A stretch of 64,000 bases of DNA from Gilvimarinus agarilyticus (GTDB lineage Bacteria; Pseudomonadota; Gammaproteobacteria; Pseudomonadales; Cellvibrionaceae). Position 1 is the first letter of the stretch; each line of letters starts with the position of its first letter. A program made the translations under genes and the position numbers. Positions 1 through 7,395 of this stretch are shown in pieces. The notes beneath the pieces were generated by a model. The model worked only from the letters and a program-made list of their open reading frames with translations, searched no databases and was not told the origin of the DNA. The DNA lies in NCBI RefSeq assembly GCF_000832015.1, contig NZ_JXCJ01000001.1, positions 2,387,003 to 2,451,002 on the forward strand. The letters run 5' to 3'.

Positions 1-78
1 CTGTGTCAGCTCGTTAAGTCAATATATTGGCATCGTAAGCGTTAAGAGGTGTGACTACCTACCCAAACCATAACTCGG

Positions 79-152
79 TCATCCCCGCGAAGGCGGGGAT
101 CCAGTGGCGTTGAGTACGCAGGCATTTGCGCTCCCACCTTCGCGAGGGCGAC
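79..152. repeat. REP-like palindromic intergenic repeat
   Basis: A perfect inverted repeat, ATCCCCGC-GAAG-GCGGGGAT, lies at 81-100 inside the longer unit starting GTCATCCCCGCG. At about 130-152 there is a degraded inverted copy of the same unit (ACCTTCGCGAGGGCGAC), so the whole looks like a two-part REP/BIME-type element in opposite orientation. Elements with this core are widespread between genes in proteobacteria. It sits downstream of fumC and could act as a 3' mRNA stabiliser or transcription stop. I found no second copy in the window. Confidence 0.65.
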
Positions 153-189
153 AAACCCAGTCTCAGAGCTAAGTAAGGGCCGCCCGGTG

Positions 190-1587
190 CTAGGGGTGCG
201 TTAATCGCTGGGGGTCGAGCAATTCGCTCAACTTTTCGCGGGATAACTCGGTTTCTTCCTCGGCCACATCAAGAATATCTCGCTGCTCGCGATAGGCTTT
301 TTTGGCGATTTCGGCGGCTTTGCTGTAGCCGATGGTGGCGTTAAGGGCGGTGACAAGAATGGGGTTTTTGGCCAGCGGGCGCTGGATTTTGTCGTGATTG
401 ACGCTAAACCCCGCGATGGCCTGATCCGCTAGGCTGGTGGCGCTGTTGGCCATGAGCTGGATGGACTGCAACAAGTTGCTGCCAATAAGCGGTAGCATTA
501 CGTTAAGCTCAAAGTTACCCGCACCGCAGGCACTGGTGGTCGCGGCGTCTAGCCCCATCACTTGGGTGGCGGCCATGGCCGTAGCTTCGGGAATCACCGG
601 GTTCACTTTACCGGGCATTATCGACGAGCCAGGTTGCAGCGCGGGCAAGCTGATTTCTCCGATGCCGGCCAGCGGGCCGGAATTCATCCAGCGTAAATCA
701 TTACTGATTTTTAACACGGTGACGGCTAAGGTTTTGAGGGCGCCAGACAGGGCTGCTAAATCGTCCTGTGCGCCAATTTTGCTAAAAGCTGAGTCGCAAG
801 GCGTAAAGGCAATACCGGTATCCTCGCTCAGGCAGCGAGCAAAGCTTTGGCTAAACCCTTCAGGGGTGTTAATGCCTGTGCCTACGGCCGTGCCGCCTTG
901 GGGCAGGGCGCTGATCTCGTTAAGGGCCAGCTCCAGCCGTTGGCTGTTAGCGTGTATTTGCATGCTCCAGCCCGACAGCACTTGGCCAAACGTCACTGGC
1001 ATGGCATCCATTAAATGGGTGCGGCCGGTTTTTACCACCTGATCCAGCTCTTGAGCACGCTGGGTGATGATGCTTTGCAAGTATTCAAGCGCCGGTAGCA
1101 GCTGCTGGGTAATTTGCGTGGCGCAGGCGATGCGAATACTGCTGGGGAAAACATCGTTACTGCTTTGGCTGCAATTAACGTGATCGTTGGGGTGAACTTC
1201 AATGTTGGCCTCAGCGCACAGGTGGCTGATCACCTCGTTGACGTTCATATTGCTGCTGGTTCCTGAGCCGGTTTGATAGATGTCCACCGGGAACTGCGCC
1301 CGATGCTGGCCTTCTAACAAGGTTTTGCAGGCTGTTTGAATGGCGCCGGCACGGGCAAAATCTAACGCCTCGCATTCAATATTGGCCCTGGCGGCGGCGT
1401 GCTTTACCTGCACAATGGCGTCAATCAGCGGCGCCGGCAGGGGGCCGCCACCTAACGTAAAGTTATCCACTGCCCGTTGCGTTTGCGCGCCGTACAGGGC
1501 ATCTTGGGGCACCTTGACGTCGCCCAGGCTGTCACTTTCAATACGAACCGCGTTGTTGCCGTTGTCACTTGCGTCAAAAGAATCCAT
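190..1587 (-). CDS. fumC: Class II fumarate hydratase
   Basis: Iron-independent fumarase that interconverts fumarate and (S)-malate in the cytosolic TCA cycle. The 465-residue product has the usual family length. It shows the superfamily signature GSSIMPGKVNP (about 320-330), which carries the catalytic serine loop, the TGRTHLMDAMP segment around the active-site histidine (about 188-197), and GSGTSSNMNVNEV (about 107-119), which binds substrate. The N-terminus has an acidic, Asn-rich extension of about 15 residues before the conserved core. The gene diverges from uvrB; the start at 1587 leaves 94 bp for both promoters. Argininosuccinate lyase and aspartase share the fold, but the overall sequence reads as FumC. 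Confidence 0.96.
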   Translation of the reverse strand: MDSFDASDNGNNAVRIESDSLGDVKVPQDALYGAQTQRAVDNFTLGGGPLPAPLIDAIVQVKHAAARANIECEALDFARAGAIQTACKTLLEGQHRAQFPVDIYQTGSGTSSNMNVNEVISHLCAEANIEVHPNDHVNCSQSSNDVFPSSIRIACATQITQQLLPALEYLQSIITQRAQELDQVVKTGRTHLMDAMPVTFGQVLSGWSMQIHANSQRLELALNEISALPQGGTAVGTGINTPEGFSQSFARCLSEDTGIAFTPCDSAFSKIGAQDDLAALSGALKTLAVTVLKISNDLRWMNSGPLAGIGEISLPALQPGSSIMPGKVNPVIPEATAMAATQVMGLDAATTSACGAGNFELNVMLPLIGSNLLQSIQLMANSATSLADQAIAGFSVNHDKIQRPLAKNPILVTALNATIGYSKAAEIAKKAYREQRDILDVAEEETELSREKLSELLDPQRLTHP

Positions 1588-1681
1588 AGGGGCCTCGTAT
1601 CTGCAGTAAAATGAGTGATTGAGTTACTGTAGCATAGCCGCCAATGGGTGTTGTGAGAGCGCGTTAAAGAGTCTGTAGTTT

Positions 1682-3682
1682 ATGAGCACAAAGTTTAAAG
1701 TTCACAGTAGTTACCAGCCAGCGGGCGATCAGCCCACCGCGATTGCCGGCTTAGTTGACGGTATTGAATCGGGCCTGGCCCACCAGACACTGTTGGGGGT
1801 TACGGGCTCGGGTAAAACCTTCTCGATTGCCCATGTGATTGGTCAGGTACAGCGGCCCACCTTGGTAATGGCCCACAATAAAACACTGGCGGCGCAGTTA
1901 TACGGTGAGTTTAAAGAGTTCTTCCCGGATAACGCGGTGGAATATTTTGTCTCTTACTACGATTACTACCAGCCCGAAGCCTACGTTCCATCCTCTGATA
2001 CCTTTATCGAAAAAGACGCCTCGGTGAACGATCATATCGAGCAGATGCGCCTGTCGGCGACCAAGGCCTTGATGGAGCGCAAAGACGCCATTGTGGTGGC
2101 TACGGTATCGGCCATTTATGGCCTGGGTGACCCGGAATCGTATTTAAAAATGGTGTTGCACCTGGTGCGCGGTGACCGTATCGATCAGCGTAAAATATTG
2201 CGCCGTTTGGCCGAGCTGCAGTACACCCGCAACGATATGGACTTTCAGCGCGCCACGTACCGAGTGCGCGGAGACGTAATTGATATTTTCCCGGCCGACT
2301 CGGATATGGAGGCGGTGCGGGTTGAGTTGTTTGACGATGAAATAGAGCGCATCTCGATTTTTGACCCGTTAACCGGCGAGGTGCTGCACAAAGTGCCGCG
2401 CATGACGATTTACCCAAAGTCGCACTATGTTACGCCGCGCGAGAAAATACTAGCCGCGGTTGAAGATATTAAAGAAGAGTTGGCCGAGCGGTTAAAGCAG
2501 TTGCGCGAGAACGATAAACTCGTCGAGGCGCAGCGCTTAGAACAACGCACTCGCTATGATTTAGAAATGATGCAAGAGCTGGGTTACTGCAACGGCATCG
2601 AAAACTATTCCCGTTATTTATCGGGGCGCGATCCGGGCGAGGCGCCGCCCACCTTATTTGATTATTTACCCCGCGAAGCATTACTGGTAATTGATGAATC
2701 GCACGTGACGATTCCGCAAATTGGCGCTATGTACAAAGGCGATCGATCGCGTAAAGAAACCTTGGTTGAATACGGCTTTCGCTTGCCCTCGGCGCTGGAT
2801 AATCGCCCCATGCGTTTTGACGAGTGGGAATCGCGCGCGCCGCAAATGATTTTTGTCTCGGCAACGCCCGCCGCCTACGAGGCGGAGCATGCAGGCCAAA
2901 TTGTCGAGCAAGTGGTGCGGCCCACGGGGCTGGTTGACCCGCAAATTGAAGTGCGCCCGGCAACTACTCAGGTTGATGATGTGTTGTCTGAGCTGCGTGC
3001 GCGGGTCGAGCTTGAAGAGCGAATCCTGATTACCGTATTAACCAAGCGCATGGCCGAAGACTTAACCGAGTATTTATCTGAGCACGGCGTGCGGGTGCGT
3101 TACTTACACTCGGATATCGACACGGTCGAGCGGGTCGAAATTATTCGCGATTTACGCTTGGGCGAGTTTGATGTTTTAGTCGGTATTAACTTGCTGCGTG
3201 AAGGCCTAGATATGCCAGAGGTTTCACTAGTGGCGATCTTAGATGCCGATAAAGAGGGTTTTTTGCGCTCAGATCGCGCTCTGATTCAAACCATTGGGCG
3301 GGCGGCACGTAATTTAAACGGTAAGGCGATTTTGTACGCCGACCGTATTACCGGCTCGATGCAGCGCGCTATGGATGAAACCGAGCGCCGCCGCGAAAAG
3401 CAAATTGCCCATAACCTCGAGCATAATATTACGCCGCAAGGTATTAAAAAGAATATTGCCGATATTATGGAGGGCACTCAAGTGCCTGGCGCTAAAGGTA
3501 AGCGCAAGGGCGCGGGTAGGGGCAAATCAACCGAGACCGTCGAGTTGCCGGCCGATGGCGATATTTGGAAGCAGGTCGAAAAACTTGAGGCGCAAATGTT
3601 GGCCGCGGCAAAAGACTTAGAGTTTGAGCGCGCGGCGCAGCTACGCGATCAGATAAACCAACTGAAAGAGGCGGGCTTATAA
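1682..3682 (+). CDS. uvrB: Excinuclease ABC subunit B
   Basis: DNA-damage-loading helicase-like subunit of the UvrABC nucleotide excision repair nuclease. The 666-residue protein has Walker A GVTGSGKT (39-46), the beta-hairpin [12 protein letters not shown] (about 92-103) that clamps damaged DNA, a DExH-type motif (IDESH, about 338-342), a C-terminal helicase domain with the QTIGRAARN motif, and a terminal UVR motif (about 630-663) that binds UvrC. I looked for a LexA box (CTGT-N8-ACAG) in the 94-bp upstream gap and saw none, so SOS control cannot be claimed here. The stop codon lies inside a palindrome shared with the convergent kinase gene. Confidence 0.98.
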   Translation: MSTKFKVHSSYQPAGDQPTAIAGLVDGIESGLAHQTLLGVTGSGKTFSIAHVIGQVQRPTLVMAHNKTLAAQLYGEFKEFFPDNAVEYFVSYYDYYQPEAYVPSSDTFIEKDASVNDHIEQMRLSATKALMERKDAIVVATVSAIYGLGDPESYLKMVLHLVRGDRIDQRKILRRLAELQYTRNDMDFQRATYRVRGDVIDIFPADSDMEAVRVELFDDEIERISIFDPLTGEVLHKVPRMTIYPKSHYVTPREKILAAVEDIKEELAERLKQLRENDKLVEAQRLEQRTRYDLEMMQELGYCNGIENYSRYLSGRDPGEAPPTLFDYLPREALLVIDESHVTIPQIGAMYKGDRSRKETLVEYGFRLPSALDNRPMRFDEWESRAPQMIFVSATPAAYEAEHAGQIVEQVVRPTGLVDPQIEVRPATTQVDDVLSELRARVELEERILITVLTKRMAEDLTEYLSEHGVRVRYLHSDIDTVERVEIIRDLRLGEFDVLVGINLLREGLDMPEVSLVAILDADKEGFLRSDRALIQTIGRAARNLNGKAILYADRITGSMQRAMDETERRREKQIAHNLEHNITPQGIKKNIADIMEGTQVPGAKGKRKGAGRGKSTETVELPADGDIWKQVEKLEAQMLAAAKDLEFERAAQLRDQINQLKEAGL

Positions 3683-3688
3683 GCCCGC
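3671..3688. terminator. Palindrome between convergent uvrB and kinase genes
   Basis: The 18-bp perfect palindrome GCGGGCTTATAAGCCCGC covers the uvrB stop codon (TAA, 3680-3682) and touches the kinase stop codon (TAG, minus strand, 3688-3690). The two genes are only 5 bp apart, so this hairpin is the only visible candidate for a shared bidirectional terminator. There is no clean T-run on either side, so it may instead be an mRNA 3'-end hairpin. Confidence 0.5.
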
Positions 3689-6252
3689 TAGTTGTTTAGC
3701 TCGACCACCAGGCGAAAGCCGACATCCTCGTGGTACGTATGCTGTGGTTGAAATTGGCGGCTGTAGGTATTGGTGTCGCCAGCGTCGGATTTTAACGATC
3801 CGCCGCGTACCACCCGAGCCGGGCAGTTTGCTTGCTGATAGGCTTCAGCGCTCGGCGAGTTGCCTTGATAACCCTCGCGGTAGCAATCAGCCACCCATTC
3901 GGCGACATTGCCTGCCATATCAAACACGCCAAAATCGTTGGCTTTATAGCTGCCCACAGGGGCGGTTTTACCGCTAAAGAATCCGGTAAACTCGCTGTCG
4001 CAATAGCGCCGGCAGTTGGCGTAACCCGCCGCATCTTTAGCGTTGTTGCCCCACACATACTCTTGTGCTTTACCGCCTTTGGCCAGGTATTCCCACTCCG
4101 CTTCGGTAGGCAGACGGTAACGCATACCGGTTTGCTCGCTGAGCCATTTTGCGTACATATCGGCTTCCTCCCAGCTGACGTTTATCACCGGGCGGTCGCC
4201 GCGTCCCCAGCGGTTGTCTCCCGGTAGCGGCATGCCTTTGCGTTTGGCAAATAGCTCGTACTGGTCAAACGTGATCTCGTGCTGACTAACGGCAAAACGG
4301 TTATTGATGTTTACTTTGTGCACCGGTTGGCTGTTGTTGTCCGGCCCACCCATCGGGAATTGCCCCGCGGGTACGACAATCATAGAGGGGCCCCGGGTAT
4401 TGCCCGAAAGCGTGCTGGAAAACACACTGCCCACCTCGCGTTGCTCGCGCAGGCTAACAGTTTTGGTTAACGGTTGTTGGTCGAGCGTTACCCACTGCAG
4501 GTATTTACGGTAGCCAGGCGCGGTTACCTCGACCTGATAGCGGCCGGGCTTTAGCTCGATGCCGGGGGTGTATTTGGCGCGTATGTTCATAATGCGGATG
4601 CGCGCATTGCTGGGCTCCGGGTTGACGGTAAAACTAAATTTGGCCGCCGACGCTGAGTTAGATTCAGTCTCGGGGTCAGAGCTGTCGGCCAATGCAAGCG
4701 TCAAATCGTCGGCTTCATTTAGCTCGTTGCCTTGCTCGGCTTCGGTCGAGCGCGCGGCATTACTGGATTCCAGTGTTAATTCTGAGCTTACAGCCAAGGT
4801 ATCGCTCGTTTCCTCAGGCAGGTTGGGAGCGTCGGCATCGGCGCTCTGGCGTATTCTCCCCCCGTTATCGGTTATCGCATCAGTACTTGCTTGGCTAGAA
4901 AACTGGGTTGCTGTGTCGGTGATGCTGGCTGCGTTTTCGCCAGCGGTATCAGCCGAGGCTTCACTGGCCGCAGCGTGTAACTCTTGGTTGCCGGTTAATT
5001 CGTCGTTGTTAGTTTGATCGGCTTGCCAGGCAATGGTGGCGGAGCCTTGCGGTTTGGCATCTTCGGCCAGTGTAGGCGCTTCGGGTGGGGGGCTCGAGGG
5101 GTTAAACAACCAAATGATAACAAACAGCCCCAGCAGTAACACTACGCCTGTGGCCAGCCAGCGCTGTTGTTTGGGGCGGTTGAGTAGCCAGCTAAAGCGT
5201 AGAGTAGCTTGTGCTGATTTTTGAAACTGAGTGGCGACCAATGTGTTTTGCCGGGTAGGGTAATCGCCTAAGGCAACCTGTTCGGGCTCGACCTGATGAA
5301 AACCCTGTTCGCGAGAAAAGCGCAGGCCACGGAGGTTGCTCCACAGTTGGTGGCTGATGGATTTGGTACTATTGGCCAAGCGCCAACCGATGGTGTGTGT
5401 TAAAGCTTGAAACTGGTGGCTAAGGTTCTGACCGTCGCCATCGCCGTCACCCAGTTCTCGCATTTTTAACTGCAGTAGCTCGATATCAACCACCAATTCC
5501 CGGCCAGTTTGGTAGCGTTTGTCGGGCTCTTTATCGAGCAGCTTGTTGAGGATGTCCTGATAGCGACGATACTGTGCTGGCAGCTTGGGCAGGGGTGAGG
5601 CGAGGTGTTTTAAGGCAATGGCCACTGCCTCGTCACCCTGATAGGGCACGGCGCCCGTGAGCATCTCATAAAACACGATGCCCAAGCTGTATAAGTCTGA
5701 ACGGCCGTCGGCATTTTTACCGCGGGTTTGCTCGGGGCTCATGTAGTGGGGGGTGCCCACCACGGTGCCGGCATGGGTGGCCCGCGGCCCACTGTTGCGC
5801 GCGAGCGCCACACCAAAGTCGGTGAGTACTGCCGAGCCGCCATCGCGAAATAAAATGTTTTCGGGTTTGATGTCGCGGTGGATGTAGCCTTTCTCGTGGG
5901 CATGACCGAGTGCCGAGGCCATTTCGCGCAAAATCTCGAGCGCGGCGTCGGGCTCGATACCAGTGAGCATTTTGTCGTGTATCGAGCCGCCCGGCAGGTA
6001 ATCCATGGCGATGTAATTTAAGCTTTCGTGCCGGCCAATATCGTAAATCGACACAATATTGGGATGCGACAGTTGGCCCACGATATTGGCTTCGCGCTGA
6101 AACCGCTCACTGAAGCTCGGGTCGCCATTTAGCGCCGGCGACATAACTTTTAACGCGACGACCCGGCCGACGCTCTCCTGAATAGCCAAGTACACAGTGG
6201 ACATGCCACCGTGGTTAATTTTGCGAATGATTCGATAGCCGGGAATATACAT
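3688..6252 (-). CDS. Transmembrane Ser/Thr protein kinase with PEGA and FGE-like domains
   Basis: Hanks-type kinase, 854 residues from the ATG at 6252. A longer frame to 6441 overlaps the phosphatase gene and is rejected. Kinase domain about 5-255: glycine loop NHGGMSTV, Lys35 (ALKVM), HRDIKPEN with Asp127, DFG at 145-147. Then come a juxtamembrane linker, one transmembrane helix (about 365-384), a long acidic Ser/Ala/Thr-rich linker, a PEGA domain (about 538-597) and a formylglycine-generating-enzyme-like domain (about 621-852) with LPTEAEWEY, DMAGNVAEWV and VVRGGS. The kinase is thus cytoplasmic and the sensor-like part periplasmic. After RGGS the two catalytic cysteines of true FGE are absent, so the domain probably binds ligand rather than oxidising sulfatases. 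It lies 7 bp after the phosphatase stop, so translation is probably coupled. Confidence 0.9.
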   Translation of the reverse strand: MYIPGYRIIRKINHGGMSTVYLAIQESVGRVVALKVMSPALNGDPSFSERFQREANIVGQLSHPNIVSIYDIGRHESLNYIAMDYLPGGSIHDKMLTGIEPDAALEILREMASALGHAHEKGYIHRDIKPENILFRDGGSAVLTDFGVALARNSGPRATHAGTVVGTPHYMSPEQTRGKNADGRSDLYSLGIVFYEMLTGAVPYQGDEAVAIALKHLASPLPKLPAQYRRYQDILNKLLDKEPDKRYQTGRELVVDIELLQLKMRELGDGDGDGQNLSHQFQALTHTIGWRLANSTKSISHQLWSNLRGLRFSREQGFHQVEPEQVALGDYPTRQNTLVATQFQKSAQATLRFSWLLNRPKQQRWLATGVVLLLGLFVIIWLFNPSSPPPEAPTLAEDAKPQGSATIAWQADQTNNDELTGNQELHAAASEASADTAGENAASITDTATQFSSQASTDAITDNGGRIRQSADADAPNLPEETSDTLAVSSELTLESSNAARSTEAEQGNELNEADDLTLALADSSDPETESNSASAAKFSFTVNPEPSNARIRIMNIRAKYTPGIELKPGRYQVEVTAPGYRKYLQWVTLDQQPLTKTVSLREQREVGSVFSSTLSGNTRGPSMIVVPAGQFPMGGPDNNSQPVHKVNINNRFAVSQHEITFDQYELFAKRKGMPLPGDNRWGRGDRPVINVSWEEADMYAKWLSEQTGMRYRLPTEAEWEYLAKGGKAQEYVWGNNAKDAAGYANCRRYCDSEFTGFFSGKTAPVGSYKANDFGVFDMAGNVAEWVADCYREGYQGNSPSAEAYQQANCPARVVRGGSLKSDAGDTNTYSRQFQPQHTYHEDVGFRLVVELNN

Positions 6253-6259
6253 GGGTGTA

Positions 6260-7114
6260 TCAGTACAAAGTCCAGTAGAGCAGGGCCACCAACACGCTAA
6301 TGGCGGCCAGATAAATAAAAGTATCGAGGCGGCGGCTGTGACTAAATACCGGCACCCAATGGGATAGCTTTTCCAGTAGCGATGGCGTGTGTTTGGGGGC
6401 CGCGATGATTTGCAATGTGATGTTATCCCGCCCACCGGCATTGAGCGCGGCTTGCATCAGAGCACGGGTGGCATCGCGCGGCGTTTTACAGCGCTGTAGG
6501 ATTTGCGCAATGTCGGCGTCACTCAGCTCGTCGGTTAACCCGTCGCTGCACAGCAACACCCACTGCTGCTCTTGCCACTGGCGTTCGATATGGTCAACGG
6601 TCACAGTGTCCAGCTCTTGTGAGCCCAAACACTGGGTAATGATGTTGCGATCCGGGTGCGTGTGCGCCTCGTTAGCGGCAATGGCGCCGGACTCCAATAG
6701 CATTTGCACGTAGGAGTGATCACGCGTTAATAGCTCTAATTCACCCGTGTTGCGGCTGAACAGGTACGAGCGGCTGTCGCCAACCCAGGCAACTTGAAAT
6801 TGCTCGGGGTTGCTACGCAGCGCCACGACTGTAGAGCCCATACCCTCGGCGCCCACGCCACTGGCTACCGCATTCAGTACAGCGCGGTGCGCCGCTTGAA
6901 TAGTATCAGGCAGTGGCTGATTGGGTTTTTGCTCGAGGGTTTTACGAACTATTTCACTGGCGACTTCGCCCGCTTCATGACCACCCATGCCGTCGGCCAC
7001 CATCCACAAAGAGTGCGCAGGAAGACTTAAAAAGCAATCTTCATTGTTGCTGCGCTTACGTCCCGGGTTGGTGACGGAGCTTGATTCCAAATCCTGTATG
7101 GGTGAGTGCTTCAT
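6260..7114 (-). CDS. PP2C-family Ser/Thr phosphatase, membrane anchored
   Basis: Metal-dependent phosphoprotein phosphatase (PPM/PP2C, Stp1/PrpC-like). The 284-residue protein carries the metal-binding motifs RSNNEDCF (about 20-27), VADGMGGHEAGE (about 39-50), GSTVVA, WVGDSRSYL, LCSDGLTDEL and GGRDNIT. A hydrophobic C-terminal segment (about 263-284) would anchor it in the inner membrane with the catalytic domain in the cytoplasm. It is first in a two-gene unit with the transmembrane kinase, so it most likely reverses that kinase's phosphorylation. Such pairs also occur in type VI secretion loci (PppA/PpkA), but no T6SS gene is visible in this window. Confidence 0.92.
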   Translation of the reverse strand: MKHSPIQDLESSSVTNPGRKRSNNEDCFLSLPAHSLWMVADGMGGHEAGEVASEIVRKTLEQKPNQPLPDTIQAAHRAVLNAVASGVGAEGMGSTVVALRSNPEQFQVAWVGDSRSYLFSRNTGELELLTRDHSYVQMLLESGAIAANEAHTHPDRNIITQCLGSQELDTVTVDHIERQWQEQQWVLLCSDGLTDELSDADIAQILQRCKTPRDATRALMQAALNAGGRDNITLQIIAAPKHTPSLLEKLSHWVPVFSHSRRLDTFIYLAAISVLVALLYWTLY

Positions 7115-7358
7115 CCTGATTTCGGGCCTTAGACCTCGTTCGGGCGGTACGTGGTTGTTATTGCGCGATCAATCCAGAGTAATACCGCCATCCTTTATTC
7201 ATGGAATAGTACCCTAAAACCCTAAGCAGTTGCTTATATTTCCACGTAAGCGCCAATGTTTATGGCGTACGAGTATGACACGGACAACCACGGCACTGAA
7301 TAGGACGCAGCTCGCAACAAGCTGAACAACTGCGCCGCAAACGCCAATAGTAGAACAG

Positions 7359-7382
7359 CTGGTCGCTAAAAACCACGACCAG
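7359..7382 (-). terminator. Possible terminator after M16 peptidase gene
   Basis: A 7-bp perfect stem (CTGGTCG/CGACCAG) with a 10-base loop lies 13 bp beyond the peptidase stop. On the minus strand five T residues fall in the loop and none follow the stem, so it is not a textbook intrinsic terminator. The rest of the 281-bp gap (7115-7395) should hold the phosphatase promoter, but I could not pick a convincing one. Confidence 0.35.
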
Positions 7383-7395
7383 TGCTCACTGACAA

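Noticed and set aside
437-1042. 201-residue plus-strand frame under fumC
   Set aside because: Antisense to fumC, whose motifs are complete.
1588-1681. Possible LexA box before uvrB
   Set aside because: No CTGT-N8-ACAG match; the nearest CTGT sequences lack the second half.
6253-6441. N-terminal extension of the kinase by 63 residues
   Set aside because: It overlaps the phosphatase gene in another frame and precedes the kinase domain with unrelated hydrophobic sequence; the ATG at 6252 begins directly before the kinase fold.
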